Shown piece by piece: positions 11,401-21,273 of a DNA stretch of 64,000 nt; within the stretch, counting starts at the first letter, position 1, and the number at the start of each line of letters is the position of its first letter. The translations under genes were made by a program, and so were the position numbers. Origin of the DNA: Theileria orientalis strain Shintoku (lineage: Eukaryota > Apicomplexa > Aconoidasida > Piroplasmida > Theileriidae); NCBI RefSeq assembly GCF_000740895.1, contig NC_025260.1, positions 1,468,001 to 1,532,000 of the forward strand, in the 5' to 3' direction. Below the pieces are notes generated by a model that had not been told where the DNA came from, did not search any database, and was given only the letters and a program-made list of their open reading frames with translations.

Positions 11401-12992
11401 TAGTTACTCTTCTTTGTTTGATTCCCATATCTATGCCTTTTGTTATTCTTTCACTCGCTTTATCATTTAAGTATATTCTATTAAAAATCACCAATTCATC
11501 CAAAAATTCTCAACTAGCATATTTTGAGTCCACTTCACATCTCAATTATCCATGTGAAAATGCTATTTCAGGATCACCAATATACAGATCCTTTAATAAA
11601 CAACCTGAATTGATTGTCAATTTCACTGAAGACAGGGATTATAATGCTAGGTGTAAATTTTTTTCTCGATTTGCACTTGTATGGTCCACACTAACTTTTG
11701 ATTGGGTCTTTTCATTAACGACATTATTGATACTTATCGCATTAATCACATTGGATAGATTCACTAAATTCAAGTTGAAAGTTGGTTATTTTGGTTTGGC
11801 TCTATCGTTTTCTATGAGCATTATCAAATTGTACAGCAGATTTTCAATATTATATACTTCACTAGAAATGTTCATATGTTCAGTGCATCGATTCAGGTAT
11901 TTCATTCCTCCTGGCCATAAGCTTAAATTCGATAAATGTCTTAATATCCATGAAGAGTACGTAGTTAATCCTGCGAATAAGGATGTTCGTGAGCCTGATA
12001 AGAAACAATTGTTGAGGAGAAGGGCAATTGAATTCAAGGCTGATAGCAAGAAGTTTTTTTGTTTAAAGAGACTTTTCTATCGTCCCAAATTAACCATAGT
12101 AGATGTTGGACATTATTTAACCGCTGAACATTCAGGTGTTGAATTGAAAGATGTTTGTGTATACACAACATCCATTCATAATATTGAAGGGATGATTTTG
12201 AAACATGTTTCAGTATCAGCCCATAAATCTGAAATCATTGGTATGGTTGGTAGAACAGGCGCCGGTAAGACAACTTTGTTGTCAGTATTACAGAACATAT
12301 CTACAAATAGAACTGGTCAAGTGTTGTTGGATGGCAAGGACCTTAATGATATCCCCAAAGTTGTGCTTAGACAAATAGTAGGTGTTCTACCACAACTGCC
12401 TTTTGTATTTAAGGGTTGGACTGTGCGTAGATTTTTAGATCCCAGGAAATTGTTCACTGATGATGATATTAAATATGCCCTAAACCAATGTGGTCTTTTG
12501 AACTTTGTCTTTGAACTTCAGGGTGGAAAGAAATTAGATACTGTTTTAGTGCAAGAGGACGTTAGTTCATGTTACCAACAATATAAGAATAAAGCTTATG
12601 AAAATAGAAAGAGTGGTAAAATAAGTAAGACAGGCTTTGAAACTGACATGTTACTATCCAATAGTCAACTCAGGACACTATGGCTTGCCAGACTAGTTTT
12701 ATATAGACATTTTTATAGGATGATTGTTGTTGATGAGCCTCCTGAGGAAGACCTATTAGATGAAAACAGTGCCAAAGACGATATAGGTGTTCCGATTTAT
12801 GACCTTTTAGAAAAATACTTTAGTCATTGTACTACGTTCGTAACGGCACACGATGTTAACACCCTGAAGAGCTGTACCTCTGTCTGGATAATACACGACG
12901 GTTCTCTAGTGAGGACCTGTAAAACCAGTGATATCGCAGTAAATGAGTCTATCGCATCAATTATAGAAGAAAGTGTAAAATATTCACATTAG
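8439..12992 (+). CDS. ABCC-type ABC transporter, copy 2 (intact)
   Basis: Predicted 1517-residue membrane exporter encoded by one uninterrupted frame; the ATG at 8439 sits in a CACCATGG context. Two membrane domains alternate with two nucleotide-binding domains. NBD1 (about residues 500-780) has GSQGSGKS, LSGGQ and a Walker B in which Ala replaces the catalytic Glu. NBD2 (about 1270-1500) has GRTGAGKT, LSNSQ and VVDEPP followed by TAHD. One ATP site should therefore be catalytic and the other degenerate, as in the ABCC/MRP subfamily. Substrate is unknown; ABCC members export conjugates, drugs or metal complexes. Compared with copy 1 the membrane domains have clearly diverged in protein sequence, whereas both NBDs are nearly identical even at silent sites. 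There are no indels over 4554 bases. Codons are A/T-ending, unlike most other genes of this window. ABC transporter families are expanded in Theileria. Confidence 0.93.
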   Translation: MDQSFGEEVEFEKEQQHLFWQSEIYSKSYFLDRKNKRFHYYDNFNILNYLFFKWARAWLFWISREYVEPYKYHPLPVSDQILIWEPIFSKHVSDGLVRLDSYHYAKSQSTDAKAKKPYKSILLRALFLTIWKRVMFLILGLIAVNLMTMSIAILVKKLLGILNKKSFNFINTALLLSSIVVFQIIDGLFIENINFYMFRLITISHYLFAINVFNHGLCYRRSYFNNIDGTNTLGVCNQVLHSSSPDSDCSKNPLFCQALRYQNKDINTQMYSFVNIDSYNVSFVFLTIKQIIEFLSNFSYGVYLLSLQVKVNIWLLYFVGIFFFFLMIVVEIINVFVFRFILYLKDHRLSKSNDIFLSLSLIKKMFYDDIAINIITQSRNNELYMVFFEMFLTVFDLALLIICINGSFYIIKQYFVESVKEAAVVTDIDTAGFMATFYIFLRIINSMVLIPFSIKLFGKAYASFKRLDEFIKDCSPNFYICDNKFSGSTSVRSIISDTTTKVPNDVVVYYKDATFTWVHTRDDLLNKKYEIYLKNINFELKRGEMAIVTGSQGSGKSNFVRSIVGEMTMVGGSMAIVPLHTSMPIFYASQDIFLQQGTIRSNIAFGYKFDEQLYKSVLKAVELEYDISTWEKGDLRVVSDNAPSLSGGQRVRMELARAIYAYLVFHKVNKEYNNSQCSFLMCLDASFHGLDPYVSKTIFNNLFNVKTGLLVKNDLSVVLTTSKQTLEICSKMLDQNHIPNPPIYKIKNQTLQFHSNLHDFVNNNNVDTEDYMYLSARSSGPYNMSYLSNDMLRLCSSDATTRLGRMEMTRSKYSKSFKSYAKDELAGSKYNPYFVYIKPAIPLFVLYMILTVVMTIMDNVKLVLSTNLSDYITKNINQHKDGQFVDLSEIKTRSNLSFKITIIFVSVIIVLSIFSAIFFALTCFTSSRKIHEYSINSLFKNSSSVLKIKKEINHLMTYFSCDIVIFDSSIVMFLSGFLYLLIQLLVNIVTLLCLIPISMPFVILSLALSFKYILLKITNSSKNSQLAYFESTSHLNYPCENAISGSPIYRSFNKQPELIVNFTEDRDYNARCKFFSRFALVWSTLTFDWVFSLTTLLILIALITLDRFTKFKLKVGYFGLALSFSMSIIKLYSRFSILYTSLEMFICSVHRFRYFIPPGHKLKFDKCLNIHEEYVVNPANKDVREPDKKQLLRRRAIEFKADSKKFFCLKRLFYRPKLTIVDVGHYLTAEHSGVELKDVCVYTTSIHNIEGMILKHVSVSAHKSEIIGMVGRTGAGKTTLLSVLQNISTNRTGQVLLDGKDLNDIPKVVLRQIVGVLPQLPFVFKGWTVRRFLDPRKLFTDDDIKYALNQCGLLNFVFELQGGKKLDTVLVQEDVSSCYQQYKNKAYENRKSGKISKTGFETDMLLSNSQLRTLWLARLVLYRHFYRMIVVDEPPEEDLLDENSAKDDIGVPIYDLLEKYFSHCTTFVTAHDVNTLKSCTSVWIIHDGSLVRTCKTSDIAVNESIASIIEESVKYSH

Positions 12993-13600
12993 TTTAACGA
13001 AATGTAGTTAATCGCAACATACAACACATTGAAAAATTATTCACCTTACAGTTCAGTCTAAAATACATAATTGTACCATACAATCAGTGTATCATAGCCT
13101 AATCTAGTATAGTCTTCCACTGTATATGTTATTAAAATATACTTACATATTACATATCGTTTATTAAAATTGGTTAAAAAACTGCAAAATTTCTTACTTT
13201 GGATTCCACACATACATACACATTCAGCGTTATAATTTTTATGTTAAGCTAAACCATCAATGTGTAAAATAAAATTTGAGGTTTAATAAATTTTATTAAA
13301 TTTTACACATATAAGTTCAATTATCAAACCATCCATCTGGTGTGTAGACATCTTATAGATATTAAAAAAGATAAATAGTTGAAGGGAAAATTAGGGATTA
13401 ATATACATTCAAAAAAACCAATTAATATTTGAATTTATCCGATACCAGGTTTTGAGAAACTTGTCTGGTCGATTTTATTGGTAATAATTGGGCAAAAATA
13501 TCATCCTCCCCCATTCATACCACGAATTTTATAGTATATCTTTTTATTGTTTTGTTATCGTCACTTTAATATAAGTATATTCTTGTCAGTTTAATTCAGA
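12993..13600. other. Intergenic region downstream of ABC copy 2
   Basis: Bases 12993-13163 are the shared 3' flank of the ABC pair. The rest is AT-rich with no coding frame and leads into the promoter of the secreted protein gene. Confidence 0.6.
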
Positions 13601-14128
13601 ATGAACACACTGTTTCTATTTTTCTCTCTTGTTTTCGGTGCATCTGCAGTCCCTGTAGTATTTGATAAGCCACTTTGGGAGGGCAAGGACGCCAGATTTG
13701 CCGCTGTTCTCCACGGAAAATTTGATGAGCCAGCAGTTGATGGCGATAAACTCAGATTTTTGCTATTGGTACCAAAATTGGGTGCTGACGTAAAAGAGTT
13801 CCACACTGGCCTCACACCAAAGCCAGTTAAATTTCTTGGACTCGGTGATGCCGAGCACCTGACCGGCCTTTTTGGACTTTCTGACTGCAAAACTTGGTTT
13901 GCCCTCACCTGGGATGTATTCAACGCAGGCGTATTGGCTACTAAATTTGAAGTTGGTGTTAAAGAGAATGGCGCATTTAAATATCCACTCGTCGTTGGAG
14001 GATGGGATGGATTTGCCGATTTTGTACACGGCAAAGTAAAATTTGCAGCATTTAAAGAGCTTTGGAAACTCTTACCTTCTCACCTTGCAGTACACAAGGT
14101 TTGGTGGCTCTTCAAGAATCTTTGGTAA
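13601..14128 (+). CDS. Small secreted Trp-rich protein, unrecognised
   Basis: Single-exon frame of 175 residues. It starts with a convincing signal peptide: MNTL followed by a Phe/Leu/Val core and a likely cleavage after the Ala-Ser-Ala of VFGASAVP. The mature part of about 157 residues is rich in Lys, Phe, Val and Trp (eight Trp), with pairs such as KPLW, KTWF and VVGGW and a C-terminus VHKVWWLFKNLW. There is one Cys and no further membrane span or GPI signal. It is likely exported from the parasite or targeted to a secretory organelle. I do not recognise the family. The neighbouring ABC pair is unrelated in sequence. Codon use is more balanced than in the ABC genes. Position between a transporter duplication and conserved housekeeping genes is compatible with a lineage-specific gene. 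Confidence 0.8.
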   Translation: MNTLFLFFSLVFGASAVPVVFDKPLWEGKDARFAAVLHGKFDEPAVDGDKLRFLLLVPKLGADVKEFHTGLTPKPVKFLGLGDAEHLTGLFGLSDCKTWFALTWDVFNAGVLATKFEVGVKENGAFKYPLVVGGWDGFADFVHGKVKFAAFKELWKLLPSHLAVHKVWWLFKNLW

Positions 14129-14423
14129 ACCATCCTGTTGTACTATTTATATTTAATTGTTTCATTTCCGCAGGTCCATTACAATGTTTGTTAACAAACG
14201 TTAACCTGTTGTGATACTCACAATTTTGTAATGTGATACTTTAAATTACATATATATTAAGTGCGTATGTCTCTTTGACATTGCTTCCCCAATCGACTTT
14301 ACTTACACATCATTATACAAATAGCACTGCCATCACTTGGCAGACACATATTTTTTGACTAAAATATTTATTTTGCTAACTGAATATTTGGACTTGTATA
14401 ATTATTAATACCAAATTTGAAGC

Positions 14424-15599
14424 TCAGGTTGAGTGGTACTGCCTATGAAACGCTATTACCTCCTTGACGCTATTGACACACACAGCGTCTACATTTGCAT
14501 CCACATAAACGTGAAAATGTTTTGAAAAATCAAACGGAGATGCCGACCAGGTGAGCACCTTAACTTTGTTGGTGTGCATCTGTTTTACCAAGTGTCCCAG
14601 AGCAGCCTCTGACTTTAGCTCCAAATTTAGTATGGGCTTCTTCTTAATCCAAAACGAATCAGGTATATTAATATAAGCGGCATCGTATTTTTTAACCATT
14701 TCCAACATACGGTCTATACTCGGCAATGATTCATTCTGATTAAAGAGAAGTCCCAAGGGGACATTTAATTCATTTTTGACTAAGCACTTGAGTAAATCTA
14801 CCGGTGACTCGTTTGGGTCCTTCTCAATAGTCAACTCCTTCATTTTCTCCTCCTCCTCCCTCTTTCTCATTTGTAACTTAAGTTTTATGTCTGCTTCTAG
14901 CTCCTTCGTGGGTCTGTAGTTAAAATTCTCTGTTGGCGGTTCATTTAGCTTATCATGGCTCGAATTAACATTAATAACAGTTAGCGGAGGCGGCATCCAT
15001 CTGAATGATGATATAAGAACATCCAGATTCTTGTATTTTTTTACTATTTTGAGCACTTCAACTCCCAATTGTACCTTTGATCCCTTCAGTTCAACGTTGA
15101 ATTTGAGTTTTCCGCCAAACTTTTCAAACACCTGTTCTAGGGTGGGCAATCTTTCATATTCAGAGGCTCCCTCAGGGACGTATCCCTCCTTTGACGTTAT
15201 GTACTCCTCCGACAATCGGTCCCTCTCAGCTTCAGACAGTTGGGACATCAAATGGGCCATCTCGTCACTTGTACTGGCCCCCTTGTAAACCCAGGGAGCT
15301 CTCAGAACAACCTTATCGTGTGGCACCTTAAGATTTTCTATGGACAGGTCTTTGGGAAACTGCTCCAATTGGCCTGAACTGTAGTCCAGCAGGTTTACAT
15401 AGGCGAGCCCCAAAGGTGGAAAGCCGTGACACACGACTACTTCGCCCAGATCAGTTAGAAACACGTCAAACTCAACTCCATCTGCTCCACTTTCCAAAGC
15501 CTTAGAAAACGCCGTTAAACTATTTTCGGGATATAGAGAAAAGCGTAAGGCCGTACTACAGCCCATTCCACGATGGCCGTAAACCTGAGTTTTAACCAT
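14424..15599 (-). CDS. Glycerophosphodiester phosphodiesterase
   Basis: 391-residue enzyme of the GDPD family, which hydrolyses glycerophosphodiesters to sn-glycerol 3-phosphate and an alcohol. The N-terminus has the family signature in order: GHRGMG at residues 8-13 (catalytic His and Arg), PENSLTAF near 29-36, the metal-binding GVEFDV near 41-46, and the second catalytic His in VVVCHGFPP. The rest forms a TIM-barrel-sized domain with FNVELKG near residue 167 supplying a further conserved Glu. A charged helical insert (KLKLQMRKREEEEKMKEL, about residues 235-252) interrupts it. No signal peptide or membrane span is visible, so it is probably cytosolic. It is transcribed toward the secreted-protein gene. 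The start at 15599 is the only reasonable ATG before the HRG motif. Confidence 0.9.
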   Translation of the reverse strand: MVKTQVYGHRGMGCSTALRFSLYPENSLTAFSKALESGADGVEFDVFLTDLGEVVVCHGFPPLGLAYVNLLDYSSGQLEQFPKDLSIENLKVPHDKVVLRAPWVYKGASTSDEMAHLMSQLSEAERDRLSEEYITSKEGYVPEGASEYERLPTLEQVFEKFGGKLKFNVELKGSKVQLGVEVLKIVKKYKNLDVLISSFRWMPPPLTVINVNSSHDKLNEPPTENFNYRPTKELEADIKLKLQMRKREEEEKMKELTIEKDPNESPVDLLKCLVKNELNVPLGLLFNQNESLPSIDRMLEMVKKYDAAYINIPDSFWIKKKPILNLELKSEAALGHLVKQMHTNKVKVLTWSASPFDFSKHFHVYVDANVDAVCVNSVKEVIAFHRQYHST

Positions 15600-16318
15600 T
15601 TTTAAACAGATTCTATTCAGACCGATATTTATTTAAAATTTCCGTTTATCAATTTACAAAATTGACTGTAGAATAATGGTAAAAAATTTTACACAGTATG
15701 TATTCAAATAAAATTTAATTGGAAAATTAATTTAATAAAATTAGAAATAATGAATGAACAACAATCACAATTCTGTTAATTTTATAAAAAATATAGACTT
15801 ACAATATACACAATCAATGTTTAAAAACTCGATTCCTGTGTTTGCACCAGATATGTGTACCACATCATGTGAATATCGCTATAATCTGTGGATTAGTTAC
15901 TGTTTATTATAAATATATATTATTATTTTCATTTTAACTTTTTAGTAAAGTAAATATCTTATTAAATTATGTGAATTCTATGTACTATATTCCCATCTGT
16001 TTTGTCTTTTGTTTTAATACTCACACTTTACTATAAATCATGTTTTTTTAAAATAATTAACATAATTGTCAATTTTATTTACTTTGGAATCAGATGTAAT
16101 GATGGAATTATTTCTAGAATCTGTATTTTTGAGTGCATCAAAAGAAGAATGGTTAATTTGTATCATAAATAACAGAAAACAAATATCGCCGTCTATTCAT
16201 ATAAATAAATGATAAAAATGTGTTATGACCTTAAATTTTTAGGTTACATATACTTTAAACACTCTCTCAACTTTTGTCGAACAAAGTAACTTTGAACGGT
16301 AATTCCGAATAATTAAAA
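15600..16318. other. Divergent promoter region between GDPD and AP mu
   Basis: About 720 AT-rich bases separate the two divergently transcribed genes. No coding frame, RNA gene or repeat was seen. It must contain both promoters, but I cannot point to a specific element. Confidence 0.55.
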
Positions 16319-17842
16319 ATGATATCGTGTTTATTTATAACCAATTCTTCCGGAAAGATGCTGGCACTGCGTATATTCAGAGGGGACGTGACCAAGGAAG
16401 ATGCACAAATCTTTTGCCGTAACGTAATATTTGATAACAACCACGCGCCGACCTATAGATACGAAAAGTTAAACTTTTTTAGAGTAAACATGGACGGGTT
16501 AAACCTGGTGGCACTGACGAGAAGAAACGGGAACTCGCTTCTAATATTCCACACACTCAACGAGCTGAAGAAAATACTCTACACATTCCTGTCGGGAGTG
16601 GTGAACGAGGAGAACATCATCAACAACTCATTCGTGGTCTACGAGCTGTTCGACGAGGCAATAGACGGAGGGTACACGCAAAACCTGGAGAGCCTGGTCC
16701 TGACGGACTTCATGGCGACTAAGGTGCAGTTCTGCAACATACTCTCAGACTCGGCGAAGCTTAACGCGAACAGGCTGGGCTACCTCTCGAAGTTCGGAGT
16801 GGACCCGGAGTCATACATAGTGAACGTGGAGCCCTTGGAAGGGAAGCTGAACGAATCGGACGAGTGCCTGGAGTACAACATCAACTTCTCGACGCTGATG
16901 GCCACGTCAGTGATCCCGCCCTGGAGAAAGGTGAACAACTACACGGGGAGGAACGTGGTCAACGTGGACCTGGTGGAAAACATCAACATCCTGTACAGCT
17001 ACAACTCGGAGCTGATCTACTACGAGATCACAGGAAGCCTGATCGTTAACACGCAGCTGCCGGGAATGCCAGTGGTGCACCTGCGCATGAACGACAACTT
17101 CAACGCACTCTCGACAGGGAACAACAAGTACATCAACGACCTGGGGGACCCCTACGGCAAGTCGATTTTCGGAAACCTGGGCAGGAAAAACTACCAGACA
17201 AACTCGAACAGCAGCGAGTTCCAGCTGCCGGTGGCGGCGAAGCAGGCAGTGCGGCTGGACGACTACAAGTTCCACCAGTGCGTGGACCTCAACAGCATCA
17301 AGAACAACAAGACGATCACCTTCATCCCGCCCGACGGAATGTTCGTCCTGCTCTGCTACCGAAGCACCTCGAGTGCGACGATCCCCTTCATCATAAGGCC
17401 GAAGGTGAAGATGATCGACTCGCTGCACATCAACTACTCGATATCGCTCACGCCCACGTTCAGCAAGTCGATCGTGGCGCAGAAGGTCTTCATGAAGATC
17501 CCGATCCCGGTGGACACCAAGGAGGTGGTGACGGGGGCCATGAGCTCGGGCACAGGGCTCGACGTCAACCTCTCGCAGCACGTGGTCAACTGGACGTTCA
17601 AGAAGCTGCACGGCGAGGCGACGTACTTCGTCAGCTTCACGGCAATCCTGGCGACGAACAAGATCGTGCAGTCGCTGAACTTCCTGCCGAGCGTGAAGCT
17701 GCAGTTCAACCTGCCCTGGTTCACGTCCTCGGGCCTCTACATCGCCTCGATCGAATGCACGAACCTGAAGGGGAGGGTTAACAAAAACGTTAACTACGCC
17801 ACGAAGGCGGGCCTATACGAGCACAGGATAAGGTTCATGTGA
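16319..17842 (+). CDS. Clathrin adaptor mu subunit (AP-2-like)
   Basis: 507-residue medium chain of an adaptor protein complex, which selects cargo for clathrin-coated vesicles. The N-terminal longin-like domain begins MISCLFITNSSGKML and continues with FRGDVTKEDAQIF, matching mu N-termini. The conserved segment NSFVVYELFDEAIDGGYTQN (about residues 102-121) corresponds to the mu-chain YELLDE...GYPQ motif. The C-terminal mu homology domain (about 190-507) has the expected beta-rich pattern, including IPPWR and VVNWTFKKLHG. The opening residues and the VVYELFDE context fit AP-2 mu best; AP-4 mu is the main alternative. No introns are needed. Third positions are strongly G/C, especially in the second half, which generates long but spurious antisense frames. 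Confidence 0.85.
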   Translation: MISCLFITNSSGKMLALRIFRGDVTKEDAQIFCRNVIFDNNHAPTYRYEKLNFFRVNMDGLNLVALTRRNGNSLLIFHTLNELKKILYTFLSGVVNEENIINNSFVVYELFDEAIDGGYTQNLESLVLTDFMATKVQFCNILSDSAKLNANRLGYLSKFGVDPESYIVNVEPLEGKLNESDECLEYNINFSTLMATSVIPPWRKVNNYTGRNVVNVDLVENINILYSYNSELIYYEITGSLIVNTQLPGMPVVHLRMNDNFNALSTGNNKYINDLGDPYGKSIFGNLGRKNYQTNSNSSEFQLPVAAKQAVRLDDYKFHQCVDLNSIKNNKTITFIPPDGMFVLLCYRSTSSATIPFIIRPKVKMIDSLHINYSISLTPTFSKSIVAQKVFMKIPIPVDTKEVVTGAMSSGTGLDVNLSQHVVNWTFKKLHGEATYFVSFTAILATNKIVQSLNFLPSVKLQFNLPWFTSSGLYIASIECTNLKGRVNKNVNYATKAGLYEHRIRFM

Positions 17843-18348
17843 CGCCGAAGACAGCAAAATCAATCACAGCAAGGTGCCCAAACACGAGTGCCGGTTTAAA
17901 ACCGGACGGGCCTGTCGAAATAGATTCCCAAGGGCAATACAAACTTCTTAAAGAAAGCCGTCCTCAATAATATTTTATACACATTTACACGTCTTCTGAG
18001 TATTATCAAGCACATTAACTCGGTTACCAGTTTTTAATCAGGATTTTCAAAAAAATCTAAGTGTAGAGCGTAATGGGAGATTCCATGGAATCACAAGTGT
18101 CAAGTAAAATGGACCATTGAGTAAATACACAAAGTTAAAATTAAAATTAATCTTTAAAAAGGAATAGGATGAAAAGAAAATGAACATAAAAACATAATTG
18201 TGTAAAACCGTAAAAAGTATATAATGATAAATAAGTAGGAGACTCCCCCATAGATAACAGTAAATAAATAAATTATTATGTAAAATAGTGGCCAGATAAG
18301 AGTATATTTTAATTATAAATAGAAGTATTCATAGTTCTGAGAGTTAAA
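17843..18348. other. Intergenic region upstream of the TGS1 gene
   Basis: No gene seen. A small hairpin is possible at 17892-17906, where ccggttt and aaaccgg face each other across one base. The second half is AT-rich and precedes the TGS1 start. Confidence 0.5.
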
Positions 18349-21006
18349 ATGGGAGGAAAGGAGTTATCCACCTCCTCAAAGAAGAAGAAACCGAGAAGAA
18401 GTACGTCATACATAAATGTCTATTTTACACACCTGAATCAATGATTAATTTACAATTTTTAGCTTCTTCATATTCCAGAGTTGATGGTCTTGAGCCTAAC
18501 ACGTTATACTTGATTAATTTGAGATACGATTTTAAGAGGAGAAGATCAATAGAAGGAGCCAGCGAAACCATAGGATCCGAAGGCAATAACTCACTAGACG
18601 GTGCTTTCAGCGGAGATGATGGACGGGAAAAGGCAGAATGTGCCTGCGTTGGAGAGGAATACACTGGCGCAAAGAAACAAGAATCGAATGTTGAGGAACC
18701 ACCGGATGTAAACGCAGACAACACACGTAATTTGAGCAAGGAAGAGGGCTGCGGAGAGGGAGAAAAGATGGGCTGCTGTAAGTCGCACTTGTGCTTCGTT
18801 GCGGTGGAGTACCACTGCCTGAAGTACGACAGGACCAGCTGCTCAGACACCTATTTCAACAGGGACAGCCCAGAGTACACCTCGTATGTGGTCGGAAACA
18901 TATTCCTGAAGAGGCACCCAGGTCTCCTGTTCGACGAGGCAGCCCTGTGCGACGCCTCGTGGGAGGTGGAGTCGGTACACCTGTGCAACCGAATACACAG
19001 TCTCCTGAACGCACAGAGCACCGGTAAAGGCAACACAAGATCTGAGAGAAGCGCATTAGAGACCACAGCCTCTGCTTCAACCACCAACGCAAATGACACC
19101 TCTGACTCCAGAACCGATGACACAGCCCAAATTGTGGATGGCAGCAATGGAAACTACTTAGTCGGTGGCAGTGAGGGAAACTACGTAGTCGATGCAGTGA
19201 GTATGAACGATGGCAGTGAAGCTAATACTACCGAAGAGGAATACGCTAACAATATTGACGACACATGTGATTTAGATGACGAAGTTAATATCGAAGAAGA
19301 AAATGACACTAATGAAGACAAGGACATCGGATATGACAGTTCCAGCAATGATGATTGTGAAAATGAACACAGCAGTCACACCAGCGCCTCTGAAGCAGCA
19401 ATACATGAATATATTAACACACACAGAGAAACGGAAGAACAAGATCATGAGACTGAAACTGGGGATGGCACTCCTGCTCCAAATCAACCCCGGCGACGAG
19501 ACACAAGGATCCTGGACCCCTTCTGCGGAATCGGGGGAAACCTCGTTCACTTCGCAAACAATTTCGACTTCAGCATGGGAGTTGAGCTCGACAAAAACAG
19601 AGTGGAAATCTGCGAGAATAACCTGAGGGTGTACGAGGTGTCAGGCACCTACGCAGTCATCAACGACGACTTCTTCAAATTCGCAGAGGAGTTCCTCGAG
19701 GACCCCAAGGGCTACTTTGAAGCCAGGGTCGGCAGGCCCGACCTGTACAGGGCCGACGGACCCCAGTTCGACTGGGTGTTTTTATCGCCGCCCTGGGGAG
19801 GAAGCAACTACAAGGGCTCAAACAACGACGAGACATACGTGCTGGAGGAGTGCTTCACGCAGTTTTACAGGTGCATTGAGCTGTCGAGTAGACTTGGGCG
19901 AAACGTAACGCTATTCCTGCCGCGCAGCCAGTCAATAGTTGAAATTGTGAAGGCCGCCTCACTGAATGATTTTAAGTTCATACTAATAGACTCATACCTC
20001 ACGGTCGTACCATTCACTAAAATAAGGGTTAGTTTGTTACGCGAAATTTTAGTATTGTACGCTATTATAGACTTATTGTATTTTAAGCTATTATATGCTT
20101 ATTGTATTTTACGCTATTATATGCTTATTGTATTCAATTCTATTATACTTTTATACTATTCTATAATCACTAGTAACCCTAGACATTTAAGTACACCTAA
20201 GCATTAGTCGAACGGCACCAGTACACTAGTGCCAGTGATTCACACACCAACACGGTAACATACTTTTTTAGTGCTGCATGATACACCTTTTAAACGACGT
20301 GAACATGTTTAATAAGAATTTTAAAATAAGGAACGTTAAAAGGATCCACTACACGTCCCTCTCTTCACTATCGCCAGCCAAAAGCAACACCGACGACGCT
20401 GATAATCGCAAGAATTCCAAAGACACTTCTGAACCTGACGACGACGACCACAGTTCCTCCTGCTCTTTGGAGAGCGTAAAAATAATGCCGATTAAGAACT
20501 ACGTCTTCGACCTGAACCACGTCAACATGATGAAGATGGGCCTTTTGATGCTCCTCAACGAGAGCAGCCTGAACGTGTACAACAAGTTCAGTGAGTTGTT
20601 TGAGGAAATTTCCGTGAATATAGTGTTGGACTTAGTAAACAGCGCAATTGAAACGTACCATTCAAACGGTAAGTACTTAATTATGGCCCTTGATTGGTAT
20701 TACTGGTGTTCGTTACTGCGACCACTGGCACTATTGCACAAATCCGTTATCGCTTTCACATTTTATCACGTACTTTTATTTTTACTTAATTATCTTGTTA
20801 CGCTGCTCTATCATCTATAGATACCGTAACTTACTATCACACATCAATTATACCATATTCAACAACTCCAACACTTACTTATCTACCTAGGACTTCGCAC
20901 GCTGACTGGTAATAAGAGGACTCTCGGTGGTACGTTCTTTTACCTTGTGAAGGTCAACTACAATAGCACGTATAAAAGTATTGAGAAAAAATTTAGGAAG
21001 GCTTAA
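18349..21006 (+). CDS. TGS1: Trimethylguanosine synthase with a C-terminal PHAX RNA-binding domain
   Basis: Assembled from four exons: 18349-18400, 18463-20027, 20272-20668, 20891-21006 (709 residues; phases agree throughout). The first half is an acidic, Ser/Asn-rich spacer. The methyltransferase domain has LDPFCGIGGN near residue 366 (SAM binding), then MGVELD and the catalytic FLSPPWGG near 456, the exact TGS1 signature. TGS1 converts the m7G cap of snRNAs and snoRNAs to m2,2,7G. Reading through the third intron gives nonsense ending at 20207. Splicing at AGG|GTTAGT to TTTTTAG|TGC restores a likely last TGS1 strand (KIRCCMIHLL) and runs on into a domain with LNVYNKFSELFEEI near 620 and RTLTGNKRTLGGTFFYLVK near the end. 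This matches the PHAX RNA-binding domain (NGG...RRTPGGVF.LLK). PHAX is the adaptor for snRNA export. The PHAX half could instead be a separate gene starting at ATG 20278. Confidence 0.8.
20053..20155 (+). repeat. Degenerate 26-nt tandem repeat in a TGS1-PHAX intron
   Basis: About four copies of a unit like tattgtattttacgctatta followed by tatgct lie inside the intron 20028-20271. They explain the odd Leu/Tyr-rich translation if the intron is read through. Confidence 0.75.
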
Positions 21007-21273
21007 GTCGCCGCCCGTTACATGTGATGATACCACCTTAACTTACCACTGTAATATTACTCTCCAACTTTCCAGTCACTAGGTGCTACTCATTTTACTA
21101 TACAGTTGCCATTTTGTATGATACAAAGGACTACGTTATCACTTTTACTGCGTTAAGCTGAGCTGGGTATTCGTCGATCTGAGTCTACCAATTCGTATTC
21201 TGTGTTTCATTGGCATAAAATGCTGTGTTTCATACATTACAATGACGTGCGATGTTACTCTATTGCTGGCATC

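Noticed and set aside
16907..17611. 234-codon minus-strand frame inside the AP mu gene
   Set aside because: Antisense shadow caused by strong third-position G/C; composition is His/Arg/Val-rich and unlike a protein.
20028..20207. C-terminal Leu/Ile/Tyr-rich extension of TGS1, possible membrane anchor
   Set aside because: It is read-through of a repeat-bearing intron that begins GTTAGT. Splicing joins conserved sequence instead.
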